Below, piece after piece: positions 6,793 through 22,812 of a DNA stretch of 64,000 nt. Below the pieces are notes generated by a model. That model worked only from the letters and a program-made list of their open reading frames with translations, ran no database searches and was not told the DNA's origin. Within the stretch, counting starts at the first letter, position 1, and every line of letters starts with the position of its first letter. Location: assembly GCF_030813055.1 (NCBI RefSeq), contig NZ_JAUSTW010000012.1, positions 5,602 through 69,601 of the forward strand. Reading direction: 5' to 3'. This stretch comes from Neobacillus ginsengisoli. Its GTDB lineage: Bacteria; Bacillota; Bacilli; Bacillales_B; DSM-18226. The position numbers were made by a program, and so were the translations under genes.

Positions 6793-7658
6793 ACCCGTTC
6801 ACCTCTGCTGATTAAATCTGTCACGGCATCAGATAGATGTTCGATTGATAGATGGACTTTCCCTAGTTTTACACCTAATTTTTCCTCCAGCTTGAGCTGA
6901 AATCGAACAACCTCCGGTACATCTAATCCCATCTTGATCAGATCATCCGGTGAGGAGAAAATCTCCTCCGGAGACCCCTCTTTGACCAATCTTCCTTGCT
7001 GCATGATCACAATTTGGTCTGCATAGCAGGCTGCATCCTCCATACTGTGGGTCACAAGGATGGTGGATAGATTTCTGTTCTTATGCAGCTGATAGAACAT
7101 ATCCATAATCTCTTTACGGCCACGCGGGTCTAATCCTGCGGTTGGTTCATCTAGCACAATCACATCCGGTTCCATGGCCAGGACTCCGGCGATGGCTACG
7201 CGGCGCATTTGACCACCCGATAGGTCAAATGGTGATTTTTCAAGAATCTCTTCTTGTAATCCCACTTGCTTCAGTGCAATCCGCGCCCTTTTCTTCGCTT
7301 CTGATTCCGATACACCGAAATTCATTGGGCCAAAAATAATATCCTTTTCAACCGTCTCCTCAAATAACTGATGTTCAGGAAATTGAAAAACAATTCCCAC
7401 TTTACGTCGGACTTGTTTCAAATTTTTATATTTCTTCTTTGCCCTTATTTCGTGCTCACCGATTCTTACAGTTCCTTCCGTGGGCACAAGAAGCGCGTTT
7501 AGATGCTGCAAAACCGTTGACTTACCTGAACCGGTATGTCCGATTATCGCCATATATGTGCCTTCTTTTATTTCGATGGATACATCTTCAATAGCAAGGC
7601 GTTCGAAAGGAGTATTTGCCTGATAACGGTACTCTACATTTTGCAGTGAGATGTCCAT
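6789..7658 (-). CDS. ecfA2: ECF transporter ATP-binding protein EcfA2
   Basis: 289-residue ABC ATPase. Walker [10 protein letters not shown] is at 40-48, the Q-loop FQFPEHQ near 91-97, the signature LSGGQMRR at 146-153 and Walker B VIVLDE at 166-171. It pairs with EcfA1 and EcfT to drive vitamin uptake. The start lies inside the 3' end of ecfA1 (25-base overlap) and the stop overlaps ecfT, showing a tight operon. Confidence 0.97.
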   Translation of the reverse strand: MDISLQNVEYRYQANTPFERLAIEDVSIEIKEGTYMAIIGHTGSGKSTVLQHLNALLVPTEGTVRIGEHEIRAKKKYKNLKQVRRKVGIVFQFPEHQLFEETVEKDIIFGPMNFGVSESEAKKRARIALKQVGLQEEILEKSPFDLSGGQMRRVAIAGVLAMEPDVIVLDEPTAGLDPRGRKEIMDMFYQLHKNRNLSTILVTHSMEDAACYADQIVIMQQGRLVKEGSPEEIFSSPDDLIKMGLDVPEVVRFQLKLEEKLGVKLGKVHLSIEHLSDAVTDLISRGERV

Positions 7659-8473
7659 AACTCTGTCACCAACTCTTCTTCCGATAAATAGCGCTTTGAA
7701 AATTCTATCCCTTTTTGATTGAATGCTTTACTCATTTTTACCGAAAACGGGATATCAAGGCCTAATTGGATTAACTCATCATCCATTGAGAAAATCTCTT
7801 CGGGAGTTCCTTCCCTGTAAACTTCCCCTTTATTCATAACAATGATTCGGTCCGCCTTTGCAGCTTCTTCCAAATCATGTGTAATGGAGATAACCGTCAA
7901 ATGCTTTTCATCTTTTAAATTCCTTACTGTCTCTAAAACTTCTTCTCTACCTCTTGGGTCAAGCATAGATGTTGCCTCATCTAAGATGATAATTGACGGC
8001 CTCAATGCGAGAACACCGGCAATGGCAACCCGTTGCTTCTGTCCACCGGAGAGATGGTGGGGCTCTTGATTAAGAAAACGATCCATTTTGACTTTTTTAA
8101 GTGAATCTTCAACCCTAAAGACCATTTCATCCCTTGGTATCCCGTGATTTTCTAAACCAAAAGCCACATCATCCTGAACCGTGGTACCAACGAATTGGTT
8201 ATCAGGGTTTTGAAAAACCATACCTAATTGCTTGCGAATATCCCAGATAGACTCTTCAGTTAACTTTATATCACAAACGGTAATCTCACCTTGTTTTGGA
8301 AATTGCAAACCATTTAAGAGTTTTGCCATGGTAGATTTGCCTGAGCCGTTATGGCCAACAATCGCAAGCCATTCCCCTTCATATATTTTAAAGCTGACAT
8401 TGTGAAGGGCATATCGCTCCTGTGATTCGTATTGAAAGGAAACTCCATCAAGGGAAACAACGGGCTTTTTCAT
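7634..8473 (-). CDS. ecfA1: ECF transporter ATP-binding protein EcfA1
   Basis: 279-residue ABC ATPase. Walker [10 protein letters not shown] at 40-48, Q-loop FQNPDNQ at 87-93, signature LSGGQKQR at 141-148, Walker B IIILDE at 161-166. First gene of the ECF module downstream of rplQ. The FQNPDNQ form is typical of the A1 subunit, which separates it from its neighbour. Confidence 0.97.
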   Translation of the reverse strand: MKKPVVSLDGVSFQYESQERYALHNVSFKIYEGEWLAIVGHNGSGKSTMAKLLNGLQFPKQGEITVCDIKLTEESIWDIRKQLGMVFQNPDNQFVGTTVQDDVAFGLENHGIPRDEMVFRVEDSLKKVKMDRFLNQEPHHLSGGQKQRVAIAGVLALRPSIIILDEATSMLDPRGREEVLETVRNLKDEKHLTVISITHDLEEAAKADRIIVMNKGEVYREGTPEEIFSMDDELIQLGLDIPFSVKMSKAFNQKGIEFSKRYLSEEELVTELWTSHCKM

Positions 8474-8524
8474 CTAATGTTTCCTCCCCTAATCTCTGCT
8501 AATCTAATCTCTTTTATTTTACAA

Positions 8525-8625
8525 TACAAAAAAAGCCTGCACCTCGTCCCTAGCAGAAACGCATAACATCTGCTGTAAAATCCGGGATTTCTATAAAAGA
8601 AATGGGAGGAGGTGCATGAGCTAGA
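8525..8625 (-). other. Long-range inverted repeat with T-run in the rplQ-ecfA1 gap
   Basis: On the minus strand GCACCTC (about 8610-8617) can pair with GAGGTGC (about 8534-8541) over a 65-base interior, followed by AGGCTTTTTTT. It could end transcripts arriving from rplQ or act as a leader of ecfA1. The interior shows no obvious motif. Confidence 0.4.
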
Positions 8626-8649
8626 CGAGACGTGAAAAATATTGGGAAA

Positions 8650-8790
8650 ATGAATTCTTTCCAAGGAGTATTTAACACACTCCTATTTTGCTCCTTAATC
8701 GGAGTCACGCTCATCGTAACACTCGTTTGGCTTGGTTCGTACATATTATATTTGTTACAGAAAAAGGGCAAAGAACAAGTTTGTTTGTAA
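8650..8790 (+). CDS. Possible 46-residue single-helix membrane protein
   Basis: A plus-strand frame in a minus-strand region. The peptide MNSFQGVFNTLLFCSLIGVT continues with a membrane helix to about residue 38 and ends in a basic tail (QKKGKEQVCL). The ribosome binding site is weak (GGGAAA just before ATG). An in-frame GTG at 8632 is an alternative start. It is not a known member of this locus; the clean hydrophobic pattern is the main support. Confidence 0.4.
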   Translation: MNSFQGVFNTLLFCSLIGVTLIVTLVWLGSYILYLLQKKGKEQVCL

Positions 8791-8822
8791 ACTGTCCAGC
8801 GCCCTTGTTGTCTGTAAAAGTA

Positions 8823-9185
8823 TTAAACTAACTCGATAATAACCATTGGCGCACCGTCACCGCGGCGTGGTCCAAGTTTCATAATACGAGTGTATCCACC
8901 TTGACGCTCTTGATAACGCGGAGCGATATCAGCGAAAAGTTTTTGTACTGCATCTTGACCATTTTCAGCATCAGCTACTTCATTACGAACATATGAAGAA
9001 GCTTGACGGCGAGCATGTAAATCACCGCGTTTGCCTAAAGTAATCATTTTTTCAACAGTCACACGAAGTTCTTTCGCGCGAGTTTCTGTTGTCTCGATGC
9101 GCTCGTTGATAATTAAATCTGTAGTTAAATCACGAAGCATAGCTTTACGCTGTGCACTTGTGCGTCCTAACTTTCTGTAAGCCAT
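8823..9185 (-). CDS. rplQ: 50S ribosomal protein L17
   Basis: 120 residues, the usual Bacillus length, starting [20 protein letters not shown] and ending in the conserved RRGDGAPM segment. Located near the peptide exit tunnel of the 50S subunit. Last gene of the alpha operon, 78 bases after rpoA. Confidence 0.98.
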   Translation of the reverse strand: MAYRKLGRTSAQRKAMLRDLTTDLIINERIETTETRAKELRVTVEKMITLGKRGDLHARRQASSYVRNEVADAENGQDAVQKLFADIAPRYQERQGGYTRIMKLGPRRGDGAPMVIIELV

Positions 9186-9263
9186 GAAGGGTTCCCTCCT
9201 TTGTTGAAGTCATAAATCGATCGTTAAGCATACGGGAGATAAACTTTAAGTTTTTAACCGCTA

Positions 9264-10208
9264 CTAGTCGTCTTTACGTAAGCCTAACCCAAGCTCTTCT
9301 AGTTTCGCCTTCACTTCTTCAAGTGATTTGCGACCTAAGTTACGTACTTTCATCATATCTTCTTCAGTTTTATTAGCTAATTCCTGAACAGTGTTGATTC
9401 CGGCGCGTTTTAAGCAGTTATAAGAACGAACAGAAAGAACCAGTTCCTCAATAGTCATTTCAAGAACTTTTTCCTTTTGATCTTCTTCTTTTTCTATCAT
9501 TATTTCAGCATTTTGTGCTTCATCGGTTAAACCAACGAAAATATTCAAATGCTCGGTCAAAATTTTCGAACCAAGAGCAATCGCTTCTTTTGGCCCAGTG
9601 CTTCCATCTGTCCAAACATCAAGCGTAAGCTTATCATAGTTTGTCATTTGACCAACACGTGTATTTTCTACCTGGTAAGAAACACGCGAAACCGGAGTGT
9701 AAATAGAGTCTATAGGTATCACACCGATTGGTTGATCCTCTCTCTTATTTTGATCTGCCGGAGTATAACCGCGACCTCGTCTAGCAGTTAAACGCATGCG
9801 AAGATGACCGCTCGTTGCTAACGTAGCAATATGAAGATCAGGGTTTAAAATCTCAACATCACTGTCATGCGTAATATTACCGGCCTTGACAGGTCCTTCA
9901 CCCTGTACATCAATTTCAAGGGTTTTCTCTTCATCAGAGTAGATTTTTAAAGCCAATTTTTTAATGTTTAAAATTATGGATGTTACATCCTCTACGACGC
10001 CTTCAATTGTTGAGAACTCATGAAGTACCCCATCGACCTGAATCGATGTAACAGCGGCACCTGGGAGTGAAGATAATAGGATACGACGTAAGGAGTTACC
10101 CAAAGTGGTACCAAATCAACGCAATAGAGGTTCTACGACGAACTTACCGTACATGGCATCATCGTAGATCTCAACCGTTTCGATTTTTGGTTTTTCTATT
10201 TCGATCAT
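9264..10208 (-). pseudogene. rpoA: RNA polymerase alpha subunit, interrupted by in-frame TGA
   Basis: The reading frame from ATG at 10208 (good AAGGAGGG site) to 9264 covers 314 codons, exactly the family length, with no indel. Codon 31 (10118-10116) is TGA. Normal alpha subunits read [15 protein letters not shown] here; this copy reads [18 protein letters not shown]. The N-terminal dimerisation domain, linker and C-terminal domain (ending [10 protein letters not shown], binding UP elements and activators) are otherwise conserved. An internal TTG at 10103 lacks a ribosome binding site. Since rpoA is essential and single copy, a sequence error is the likeliest explanation. Confidence 0.9.
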
Positions 10209-10385
10209 CAAATAACCCTCCTTCAAAACGTCGAAACTTCGAATAGATACTAGTTCTAAGCGAAATTCCCCCATGTATACGTTCCCGTTTTGTGCACAAC
10301 AACTGGAATAAATTTTCTGTATAAACTTCAAAAATTAGTATCATATCCCATTATAGACGTATGATACAAAATCTATACAAAAAAA

Positions 10386-10775
<390 letters not shown>

Positions 10776-10796
10776 TTAAATAACCTCCTTTGCCGA

Positions 10797-11162
10797 TTAC
10801 TTCTTCTTGTTCGCAACAGTCTTACGAGGACCTTTGCGTGTACGAGCGTTGTTTTTCGTATTTTGTCCACGAACCGGTAAACCACGACGATGACGTAACC
10901 CGCGGTAGCAGCCGATTTCCATTAAACGCTTAATGTTAAGAGAAATTTCACGGCGAAGGTCACCTTCAACTTTTAACTTGTCGATGATGTCACGGATTTT
11001 GTTTAATTCTTCTTCAGTTAAATCACGCACTCTTGTATTTTCAGAAACACCGGCTTCTGCCAAGACTTTTTGTGCAGTATTTTTGCCAATACCATAAATG
11101 TAAGTTAAAGAGATAACTACACGTTTTTCACGTGGAATATCTACACCAGCAATACGTGCCAT
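10797..11162 (-). CDS. rpsM: 30S ribosomal protein S13
   Basis: 121 residues, equal to B. subtilis. Contains [15 protein letters not shown], the helix-hairpin-helix [14 protein letters not shown] and the basic C-terminal tail that reaches the P-site tRNA. Head protein forming the bridge to the 50S subunit. Located between rpmJ and rpsK. Confidence 0.98.
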   Translation of the reverse strand: MARIAGVDIPREKRVVISLTYIYGIGKNTAQKVLAEAGVSENTRVRDLTEEELNKIRDIIDKLKVEGDLRREISLNIKRLMEIGCYRGLRHRRGLPVRGQNTKNNARTRKGPRKTVANKKK

Positions 11163-11187
11163 TAATTTAGCGCACCTCCTTCAAAAA

Positions 11188-11543
<356 letters not shown>

Positions 11544-11557
<14 letters not shown>

Positions 11558-11867
11558 GGGTCTCGTCCCCCTTCTCTTTTTCAGATATGCGTTCATTTAA
11601 AAACTTTGTAAGTGCAAATCGCAGCTTTCCGTTCGTAACACGCCCTATTTCCTTCATGCTGTTCTGAACCTCAAGAGAAACGTGATCAATAAATTGTAAA
11701 TGTCGCGGGTTCTTTTTCTTCGGTCGGTCAAAAGGAATCCTTTCTCCGTCCGCAAGATAAACGAACTTTTCAGCCAACCTTACAATTATAGCATATTGAC
11801 CTGCGTCCCGTCCGCTAGTAACTATTACAAATTGCCCTATTTGCGGAATAAAACCGGTATTGAACAT
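11544..11867 (-). CDS. ybzG: KOW-domain RNA-binding protein (L14e-like)
   Basis: About 107 residues. Residues 8-45 form a KOW/L14e-like fold ([20 protein letters not shown]). The remainder is basic and ends in a charged tail. A GTG three codons upstream is possible, but GGGTGAT placed before the ATG at 11867 favours the latter. It holds the map-ybzG-infA position known from B. subtilis. The molecular role is unknown; a ribosome-associated function is inferred from its neighbours. Confidence 0.85.
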
Positions 11868-11882
11868 TGAAATCACCCGGAC

Positions 11883-12628
11883 TTAGGCTTTGGTTAAGAT
11901 CTCATATCCTGTTTCAGTAATCGCAATAGTATGTTCAAAATGAGCACACCTTTTTCCGTCTACCGTTACAACTGTCCAATTGTCAGCCAATGTCTTCACA
12001 TAGCGGCTTCCGGCATTTACCATCGGTTCGATTGCCAGTACCATTCCAGGTAATAGATTCGGACCTTTGTTTGGCGGACCGTAATGAGGAATATCAGGTT
12101 CTTCATGTAAGTCTTGCCCAACTCCATGTCCTACATACTCGCGCACAACTGAAAAGCCATTTGCTTCCACAAACGTTTGAATCGCATGGGAGATGTTCGA
12201 GAGTCGCTCACCTGGTTTTGCTTCGTTTAGTCCTTGATAAAGAGATTCCTCTGTTACGTCTAAGAGACGCTGTGAATCTTCATCAATTTTTCCAACAGCA
12301 TAAGTCCATGCAGAATCACCATGGTAACCGTTGTATTTCGCACCGATATCGATGCTAATAATATCGCCCTCATTTAGAACATGATCATCAGGAATCCCGT
12401 GAACAAGCTGGTTGTTCACACTGGTACAGATGCTGCCGCGAAATCCATTATACCCTTTAAAAGAAGGAAATGCATCGTGAGCGAGAATAAATTCTTCAGC
12501 GACACGGTCCAGTTCTTTCGTTGTTATACCAGGAGTTAAATGTTTTTTTAACTCTTGGTGGGTTAGGGCGACAATTCGCCCGGCTTCGCGCATGATCTCA
12601 ATTTCCCTGGGGGTTTTGCAAATGATCA

Positions 12629-12629
<1 letters not shown>
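11883..12629 (-). CDS. map: Methionine aminopeptidase, type I
   Basis: 248 residues. Removes the initiator Met from nascent proteins. The five metal ligands are visible: D94, D105, H168, E201 and E232. The start ATG shares bases with the adk stop (TAATG), showing translational coupling adk-map. Confidence 0.98.
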
Positions 12630-13297
<668 letters not shown>

Positions 13298-13338
13298 CTA
13301 TAAATGGGTTTTAGGGAACATGAGTCCCCAAAAACCTT

Positions 13339-14634
13339 TTACTTTATAAAACCTTTATAATGACGTTTAACCAACTGTGCTTCAAGTTGCTTCATCGTAT
13401 CAAGGGCTACACCCACAACGATAAGCAAGCTTGTTCCACCGATTTGAGCTGTTTGCGGCAGGTTAGCAATCTGTATAAAAAGGACTGGTAATACTGCTAT
13501 GACAGCTAAGAAAATGGCGCCAATAAATGTTAAACGATATAAAACACGCGTTAAATATTCTTGCGTACTCTTACCTGGACGAATCCCCGGTATATAACCG
13601 CTTTGCTTTTGTAAGTTCTCCGCTACTTGTTCAGGGTTAACTTGAATAAAAGCATAAAAATAAGTAAACGCAATAATTAAGGCAGCATATAGGACCATCC
13701 CAATAGGATGGGAATAATCGAATACATTAATAATCCAAGTTGTTACACTATTTGTTGGGAAAAACGATGCAACCGTTCTTGGCGTAACAATAAAGGAAAC
13801 TGCAAAGATGACTGGGATAACGCCGGCTGCATTAACCTTTAAAGGCATGTGAGTAGACTGTCCCCCAACAGGATTACGCCCCTCAACCACGCGTTTTGCA
13901 TATTGAATTGGAATTTTACGATTAGCTTGTTGGATGAAGATAACCCCAACAACTACTGCAATCACAGCAAGAGCTATTAAAACAACTGTAACAATGCGCA
14001 GGAATAATTGTTCACCGGCGTTCTGAAACTGCTGTACATAGATCTGATTGACAGTCGTAGGAATTCCAGCAACAATCCCGGCAAAGATGATAATGGAAAT
14101 TCCATTTCCAACACCTTTTTCGGTAATTTGCTCCCCGAGCCACATCAAGAAGGATGTTCCGGCCGTTAACACAACAGCAATTAAAAGATATGTTCCGATT
14201 CCGGGATTTTCAATTAATTGACCGCTGGTCAAGTTGTTAAACCCATATGCCATACCCAATGCTTGGATAAATCCAAGTATTACAGTGAAGTAACGAGTAA
14301 ACTGAGCAGTCTTACGACGTCCGGCTTCCCCTTGTTTTGACCATTCCGTAAATTTCGGAACGACGTCCATTTGCAGGAGCTGAATGATAATAGATGCAGT
14401 GATATAAGGCATAATACCCATTGCAAAGATGGAGAATTTTTTTAACGCTCCACCGCCAAAAGTATTTAAAATACCGAAAACACTTAATTTATCTTGAGCA
14501 CCTAATACATCAGCATTTACGTTTGGTACAGGAATAAATGTCCCCAATCGAAAAACGACTAACATTAAAAGGGTGAATATGAGCTTTCGTCTTATATCAC
14601 CCACGCGCATAAAATTGGAGATTGTCTGGAACAT
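13339..14634 (-). CDS. secY: Preprotein translocase channel subunit SecY
   Basis: 431 residues, equal to B. subtilis SecY, with ten hydrophobic membrane segments. The N-terminus ([20 protein letters not shown]) is cytoplasmic and the C-terminus is basic (KRHYKGFIK). Forms the protein-conducting channel with SecE (46746-46928) and SecG. It starts at the rplO stop (TAATG overlap), which couples translation. Confidence 0.98.
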   Translation of the reverse strand: MFQTISNFMRVGDIRRKLIFTLLMLVVFRLGTFIPVPNVNADVLGAQDKLSVFGILNTFGGGALKKFSIFAMGIMPYITASIIIQLLQMDVVPKFTEWSKQGEAGRRKTAQFTRYFTVILGFIQALGMAYGFNNLTSGQLIENPGIGTYLLIAVVLTAGTSFLMWLGEQITEKGVGNGISIIIFAGIVAGIPTTVNQIYVQQFQNAGEQLFLRIVTVVLIALAVIAVVVGVIFIQQANRKIPIQYAKRVVEGRNPVGGQSTHMPLKVNAAGVIPVIFAVSFIVTPRTVASFFPTNSVTTWIINVFDYSHPIGMVLYAALIIAFTYFYAFIQVNPEQVAENLQKQSGYIPGIRPGKSTQEYLTRVLYRLTFIGAIFLAVIAVLPVLFIQIANLPQTAQIGGTSLLIVVGVALDTMKQLEAQLVKRHYKGFIK

Positions 14635-15074
14635 TAGATCACCTCAGTAGTTCCACCAGCAGCTTCGATAGCTTCCTTAGCAGCAGAGGAGAATTTGTTA
14701 GCTTTTACAGTCAACTTTTTCTCTACGTTCCCTTTAGCAAGAATTTTGATTCCTGCTTTTTCATTACTTACAACGCCTGTTTCGATAAGAAGTTCTGGAG
14801 TAACTTCTGTACCGTCTTCAAAGCGATTTAAAGCATCAAGGTTAACAACTGCATATTCTTTACGGCTGATATTCGTAAATCCACGTTTTGGTAAACGACG
14901 GAATAATGGTGTTTGACCACCTTCAAAACCTAGTCGTACACCTCCACCGGAACGAGCGTTTTGACCTTTATGGCCTTTACCGGCAGTCTTACCTTGACCG
15001 GATCCGATACCGCGTCCTAAACGTTTACGTTCTTTACGGGAACCTTCAGCAGGCTTTAATTCATGAAGTTTCAT
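14634..15074 (-). CDS. rplO: 50S ribosomal protein L15
   Basis: 146 residues, the usual length. The Gly/Arg-rich N-terminal extension ([20 protein letters not shown]) threads into 23S rRNA. Overlaps the secY start by one base. Confidence 0.98.
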   Translation of the reverse strand: MKLHELKPAEGSRKERKRLGRGIGSGQGKTAGKGHKGQNARSGGGVRLGFEGGQTPLFRRLPKRGFTNISRKEYAVVNLDALNRFEDGTEVTPELLIETGVVSNEKAGIKILAKGNVEKKLTVKANKFSSAAKEAIEAAGGTTEVI

Positions 15075-15106
15075 ATTGGCACCTCCTTATGAAAGAAAAG
15101 AATCAA

Positions 15107-15289
15107 TTATTGTTCTTTAACTGTTACAAGGTGAGCAACTTTGTTAATCATACCGCGAATAGCAGCGTTATCTTGATGCTCAACTGTTTGATTTAATTTA
15201 CGTAAACCCAAAGCAGTAACTGTCGCGCGTTGGTCCTCAGGGCGACCAATTACGCTGCGGTTGAGGGTAATTAAAAGTTTATTCGCCAT
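15107..15289 (-). CDS. rpmD: 50S ribosomal protein L30
   Basis: 60 residues (59 in B. subtilis), single ferredoxin-like domain, [20 protein letters not shown]. Lies between rpsE and rplO with short gaps; AGGGAGG ribosome binding site. Confidence 0.97.
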   Translation of the reverse strand: MANKLLITLNRSVIGRPEDQRATVTALGLRKLNQTVEHQDNAAIRGMINKVAHLVTVKEQ

Positions 15290-15302
15290 TTGATTTCCCT
15301 CC

Positions 15303-15824
<522 letters not shown>

Positions 15825-15827
15825 CTA

Positions 15828-16190
15828 TTAAAATTGTAAGCCGTTCGCGCGAGCTGCATCAGCTAGTGCTTGAATACGTCCATGATACAGGTATCCTCCA
15901 CGGTCAAAGACAACAGACGAGATACCTTTTTCTACCGCACGTTTAGCAACTAATTCTCCGACCTTTTGTGCAGCTTCAACGTTACTTGTAGATTCAAGAG
16001 TTAATTCTTTATCTAAAGTGGATGCACTTGCTAAAGTAACACCACTCATGTCATCGATAACCTGTGCATAAACATGTTTGTTAGAACGAAACACATTTAG
16101 ACGCGGACGAGCTGAAGTTCCGCTAAGTTTCGCACGAACACGAGCGTGTCTTTTCTTGCGAGTAGCGTTTTTATCAAGCTTCGTAATCAT
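15828..16190 (-). CDS. rplR: 50S ribosomal protein L18
   Basis: 120 residues, the family length. Binds 5S rRNA in the central protuberance with L5. Basic N-terminus ([18 protein letters not shown]) and C-terminal [19 protein letters not shown]. Confidence 0.98.
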   Translation of the reverse strand: MITKLDKNATRKKRHARVRAKLSGTSARPRLNVFRSNKHVYAQVIDDMSGVTLASASTLDKELTLESTSNVEAAQKVGELVAKRAVEKGISSVVFDRGGYLYHGRIQALADAARANGLQF

Positions 16191-16222
16191 TTAGGTCACT
16201 CCTTTCGTTTACCTATGCGGCA

Positions 16223-16759
16223 TTACTTACCGGTTTTACCTTCTTTACGACGAACAAATTCGCCTTCGTAACGAATTCCTTTGCCTTTATACGGCTCAGG
16301 AGGACGAACTCCGCGAATATTGGCAGCTAATGCACCAACACGTTCTTTATCAGTACCTTTAATAATAATTTTTGTATTAGCAGGTACTTCGATTTCAAGT
16401 CCGGCTTCCGGTTCAATTTCAACCGGATGCGAGTAACCAACGTTTAATACAAGTTTGTTACCTTGCTTTTGAGCACGGTATCCAACCCCGATTAATTCAA
16501 GGCCTCTTGTGAATCCTGTTGAAACACCCTCAACCATGTTCGCGATTACCGCACGAGTTGTTCCGTGCAATGCGCGGTGTTCTTTTACGTCAGATGGACG
16601 AGTAATTGTAACTAAATTTTCTTCTACGTTAATTGTAATATCAGGACTAAAAGTACGGGAAAGTTCGCCTTTAGGTCCTCTTACAGTAACAGCATTATTA
16701 TTAACAGTAACCGTAACTCCAGCTGGAATTTCGATCGGTTTTTTTCCTACGCGTGACAT
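16223..16759 (-). CDS. rplF: 50S ribosomal protein L6
   Basis: 178 residues made of two similar L6 folds. Starts [17 protein letters not shown]; the C-terminal block [14 protein letters not shown] contacts the sarcin-ricin region near the factor-binding site. Confidence 0.98.
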   Translation of the reverse strand: MSRVGKKPIEIPAGVTVTVNNNAVTVRGPKGELSRTFSPDITINVEENLVTITRPSDVKEHRALHGTTRAVIANMVEGVSTGFTRGLELIGVGYRAQKQGNKLVLNVGYSHPVEIEPEAGLEIEVPANTKIIIKGTDKERVGALAANIRGVRPPEPYKGKGIRYEGEFVRRKEGKTGK

Positions 16760-16790
16760 TTAGTGCACCTCCATTCATTCAGAAACTCTA

Positions 16791-17189
16791 TTACCAAACG
16801 TAAGCTAATACTTCTCCGCCGACTTGTTTTGCACGAGCTTCTTTATCTGTAATAACACCTTGTGATGTTGATACTAACGCGATACCAAGACCGTTAAGAA
16901 CGCGTGGTACCTCCGTAGATTTTGCGTAAACTCGAAGTCCAGGCTTGCTTATGCGCTTAAGACCAGTAATAACACGTTCGTTATTTGCACCGTATTTTAA
17001 GAAGATACGGATGATGCCTTGTTTATTATCTTCGATAAATTCGACGTCACGTACGAAACCTTCGCGCTTTAAAATTTCAGCAATTTCTTTTTTCATATTA
17101 GAAGCAGGCACTTCTAATTTTTCGTGACGCACCATATTCGCATTACGAATGCGAGTAAGCATATCAGCAATTGGATCTGTCATGACCAT
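16791..17189 (-). CDS. rpsH: 30S ribosomal protein S8
   Basis: 132 residues, equal to B. subtilis including the [18 protein letters not shown] start. Central 16S rRNA binder. The conserved [13 protein letters not shown] and GGEVLAYVW end are present. In E. coli S8 represses its operon; no such site can be judged here. Confidence 0.98.
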   Translation of the reverse strand: MVMTDPIADMLTRIRNANMVRHEKLEVPASNMKKEIAEILKREGFVRDVEFIEDNKQGIIRIFLKYGANNERVITGLKRISKPGLRVYAKSTEVPRVLNGLGIALVSTSQGVITDKEARAKQVGGEVLAYVW

Positions 17190-17218
17190 TATTTTTACCT
17201 CCTTCCCAGACTTGGGTT

Positions 17219-17428
<210 letters not shown>

Positions 17429-17968
17429 TTACTTTTGGAATGGCATTCCAAATTGAGTTAAAAGTTCACGTGCTTCTTCATCAGTGTTAGCAGTCGTTAC
17501 GATAACGATATCCATACCACGAACTTTACTTACTTTATCGTAATCAATTTCAGGGAAGATTAATTGTTCTTTAATACCTAAAGTGTAGTTACCGCGACCA
17601 TCGAATGCTTTTTTAGAAACACCACGGAAGTCACGTACACGAGGTAAAGAAACAGAAACTAATTTATCCAAGAATTCGTACATGCGCTCACCACGAAGAG
17701 TAACCTTCGCACCGATCGGCATACCTTCACGTAGACGGAAGCCGGCGATTGATTTCTTTGCACGAGTTACTACAGGTTTTTGACCAGTAATAGTTGCAAG
17801 TTCTTCAACGGCGTTATCGAGTGCTTTTGCATTAGCAACAGCATCACCAACGCCCATATTCACAACGATTTTTTCAAGCTTTGGTACTTGCATAACTGAT
17901 TTATAGTTGAACTTGCTTACTAGAGCAGGTGATACTTCTTTAACAAATTTTTCTTTTAGGCGGTTCAT
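17429..17968 (-). CDS. rplE: 50S ribosomal protein L5
   Basis: 179 residues, the family length. Binds 5S rRNA and contacts P-site tRNA. Conserved [14 protein letters not shown] and [13 protein letters not shown] segments. Lies 24 bases upstream of rpsZ. Confidence 0.98.
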   Translation of the reverse strand: MNRLKEKFVKEVSPALVSKFNYKSVMQVPKLEKIVVNMGVGDAVANAKALDNAVEELATITGQKPVVTRAKKSIAGFRLREGMPIGAKVTLRGERMYEFLDKLVSVSLPRVRDFRGVSKKAFDGRGNYTLGIKEQLIFPEIDYDKVSKVRGMDIVIVTTANTDEEARELLTQFGMPFQK

Positions 17969-17995
17969 TTATTGTACCTCCCTTCTTAATTTAAA

Positions 17996-18304
17996 CTATT
18001 TATCTAAAACTTCACCGGATTTTGCTGTGCGTACTTTTTTGCCATCAACCGTTGTGTAACCTACACGAGTTGGGTTACCGGACTTAGGATCGATAGGCAT
18101 AACGTTTGATACATGAATTGGAGCCTCAAAGCTCATGATTCCGCCTTGCGGGTTCGCTTGGGAAGGTTTTGCGTGTTTTTTCACGATGTTTACACCTTCA
18201 ACAAGAACTCGGCTTTCTTTAGGATAGGCAGCTAGGATTACACCTGTTTTACCTTTATCCTTACCGGAGATGACTCTTACTTTGTCACCTTTTTTCACAT
18301 GCAT
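17996..18304 (-). CDS. rplX: 50S ribosomal protein L24
   Basis: 102 residues with a KOW motif near the N-terminus ([20 protein letters not shown]). The frame extends upstream; of the two adjoining ATGs the second (MHVKKGDK) matches the family start. The AAGGAGGT site is well placed. Assembly initiator of the 50S subunit. Confidence 0.97.
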   Translation of the reverse strand: MHVKKGDKVRVISGKDKGKTGVILAAYPKESRVLVEGVNIVKKHAKPSQANPQGGIMSFEAPIHVSNVMPIDPKSGNPTRVGYTTVDGKKVRTAKSGEVLDK

Positions 18305-18339
18305 CATTAAGCACCTCCTTAAAGGCATTTGAATTTAAA

Positions 18340-18735
<396 letters not shown>

Positions 18736-18747
18736 TTATCCGAACAA

Positions 18748-19011
18748 TTAAATAATAACTGCTTTTTCTACAACTTCTACTAAACGGAAGCGTTTTGTAG
18801 CTGAAAGTGGGCGAGTTTCCATGATACGCACGATGTCGCCAACTTTTGCCTGGTTTTGCTCATCATGAGCTTTAAACTTTTTAGAGTACTTAACGCGTTT
18901 ACCGTAAAGAGGATGCTTTTTATGTGTTTCAACAAGAACCGTAACGGTTTTTTCCATCTTGTCAGAAACAACGCGTCCAGTGTAAACTTTGCGTTGGTTA
19001 CGTTCACTCAT
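18748..19011 (-). CDS. rpsQ: 30S ribosomal protein S17
   Basis: 87 residues, OB fold, with the [17 protein letters not shown] strand block. Early 16S rRNA-binding protein. Preceded by an AGGAGG site and 19 bases after rpmC. Confidence 0.98.
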   Translation of the reverse strand: MSERNQRKVYTGRVVSDKMEKTVTVLVETHKKHPLYGKRVKYSKKFKAHDEQNQAKVGDIVRIMETRPLSATKRFRLVEVVEKAVII

Positions 19012-19030
19012 TATGTGAACCTCCTCTCAT

Positions 19031-20314
<1,284 letters not shown>

Positions 20315-20317
20315 TGA

Positions 20318-20955
<638 letters not shown>

Positions 20956-21015
20956 GAAGGAACCTCCCTTCGTGATTGGTCTACGGTTCGTTCCTTGAAC
21001 CGTAGTTCAACCCCG

Positions 21016-21867
<852 letters not shown>

Positions 21868-21875
21868 TTAGGTTC

Positions 21876-22160
21876 TTATGCTTCAAAGAATTCGATTTCT
21901 TTGCTGTCAGTTGTTAATTTTACAATTGCTTTACGACGTTTGTTTGTGTAACCACCGAATTTCCCCATACGCTTGAATTTACCTTTATAGTTCATGATGT
22001 TAACTTTCTCAACATCAACGCCAAAGATTTCTTCAACGGCATCTTTAACTTGAGTTTTGTTAGCTCTAACATCAACTTCGAACGTATATTTCTTTTCAGC
22101 CATTAGGTCAGTAGAACGTTCAGTGATAACGGGGCGCTTAATGATATCGCGTGCATCCAT
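21876..22160 (-). CDS. rplW: 50S ribosomal protein L23
   Basis: 94 residues. Exit-tunnel protein with the [20 protein letters not shown] start and the [18 protein letters not shown] loop. The start codon shares one base with the rplD stop. Confidence 0.98.
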   Translation of the reverse strand: MDARDIIKRPVITERSTDLMAEKKYTFEVDVRANKTQVKDAVEEIFGVDVEKVNIMNYKGKFKRMGKFGGYTNKRRKAIVKLTTDSKEIEFFEA

Positions 22161-22783
22161 TATGCAAGCACCTCCTCTACTTTTTCAACCGCTGCTTTAG
22201 TGATAATCAATTTTTCATGATTAACAACGTCTAATACGTTGATTCCGGCAGCTGTTACAACTGTTACACCAGGAATGTTACGAGCAGAAAGTGCTACATT
22301 TTCATCAAGATCTGCAGTAACAATTAGTGCTTTTTTCTCAACAGAAAGACCGGTTAAAACTGATTTGAAGTCTTTTGTTTTTGGAGTTTCGAAAGCTAAG
22401 CTTTCCAGTACTAGAATGTTTTCTTCTAATACTTTTGAAGAAAGTGCAGATTTGATTGCTAAACGACGCACTTTTTTCGGCAATTTGTAGCTATAGCTGC
22501 GTGGAACAGGTCCAAATACTGTACCGCCTCCGCGCCATTGTGGTGAACGGATTGACCCTTGACGAGCACGGCCGGTTCCTTTTTGGCGCCATGGTTTACG
22601 TCCGCCGCCTGCTACTTCAGAACGAATTTTTGTTTTATGAGTTCCTTGACGCAATGAAGCACGTTGCATAACAATCGCTTCAAATAGTACGTGTTGGTTT
22701 GGCTCAATACCAAATACTGATTCATTAAGTTCGATTTCACCAACTTGTGATCCGTTTTGGTTTAATAATGCTACTTTAGGCAT
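22160..22783 (-). CDS. rplD: 50S ribosomal protein L4
   Basis: 207 residues, equal to B. subtilis. The long internal loop with [20 protein letters not shown] extends to the tunnel constriction. In some bacteria L4 also represses the S10 operon; no direct evidence for that here. Confidence 0.98.
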   Translation of the reverse strand: MPKVALLNQNGSQVGEIELNESVFGIEPNQHVLFEAIVMQRASLRQGTHKTKIRSEVAGGGRKPWRQKGTGRARQGSIRSPQWRGGGTVFGPVPRSYSYKLPKKVRRLAIKSALSSKVLEENILVLESLAFETPKTKDFKSVLTGLSVEKKALIVTADLDENVALSARNIPGVTVVTAAGINVLDVVNHEKLIITKAAVEKVEEVLA

Positions 22784-22812
22784 TCCTTTGTTCCTCCTTT
22801 CTTATAAAGTGA

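Noticed and set aside
8470..8771. Minus-strand frames of 64 and 73 residues in the rplQ-ecfA1 gap
   Set aside because: They are low-quality frames without a ribosome binding site; the plus-strand frame there has the better membrane-helix pattern.
10116..10118. Reassigned TGA codon (recoded genetic code)
   Set aside because: TGA is used as a normal stop elsewhere, for example at the end of ecfA2, and the neighbouring changes point to an error instead.
10116..10331. Separate 71-residue protein upstream of a shortened RpoA
   Set aside because: Its last 31 codons are the true rpoA start in the same frame; the split is caused by the TGA at codon 31, not by two genes.
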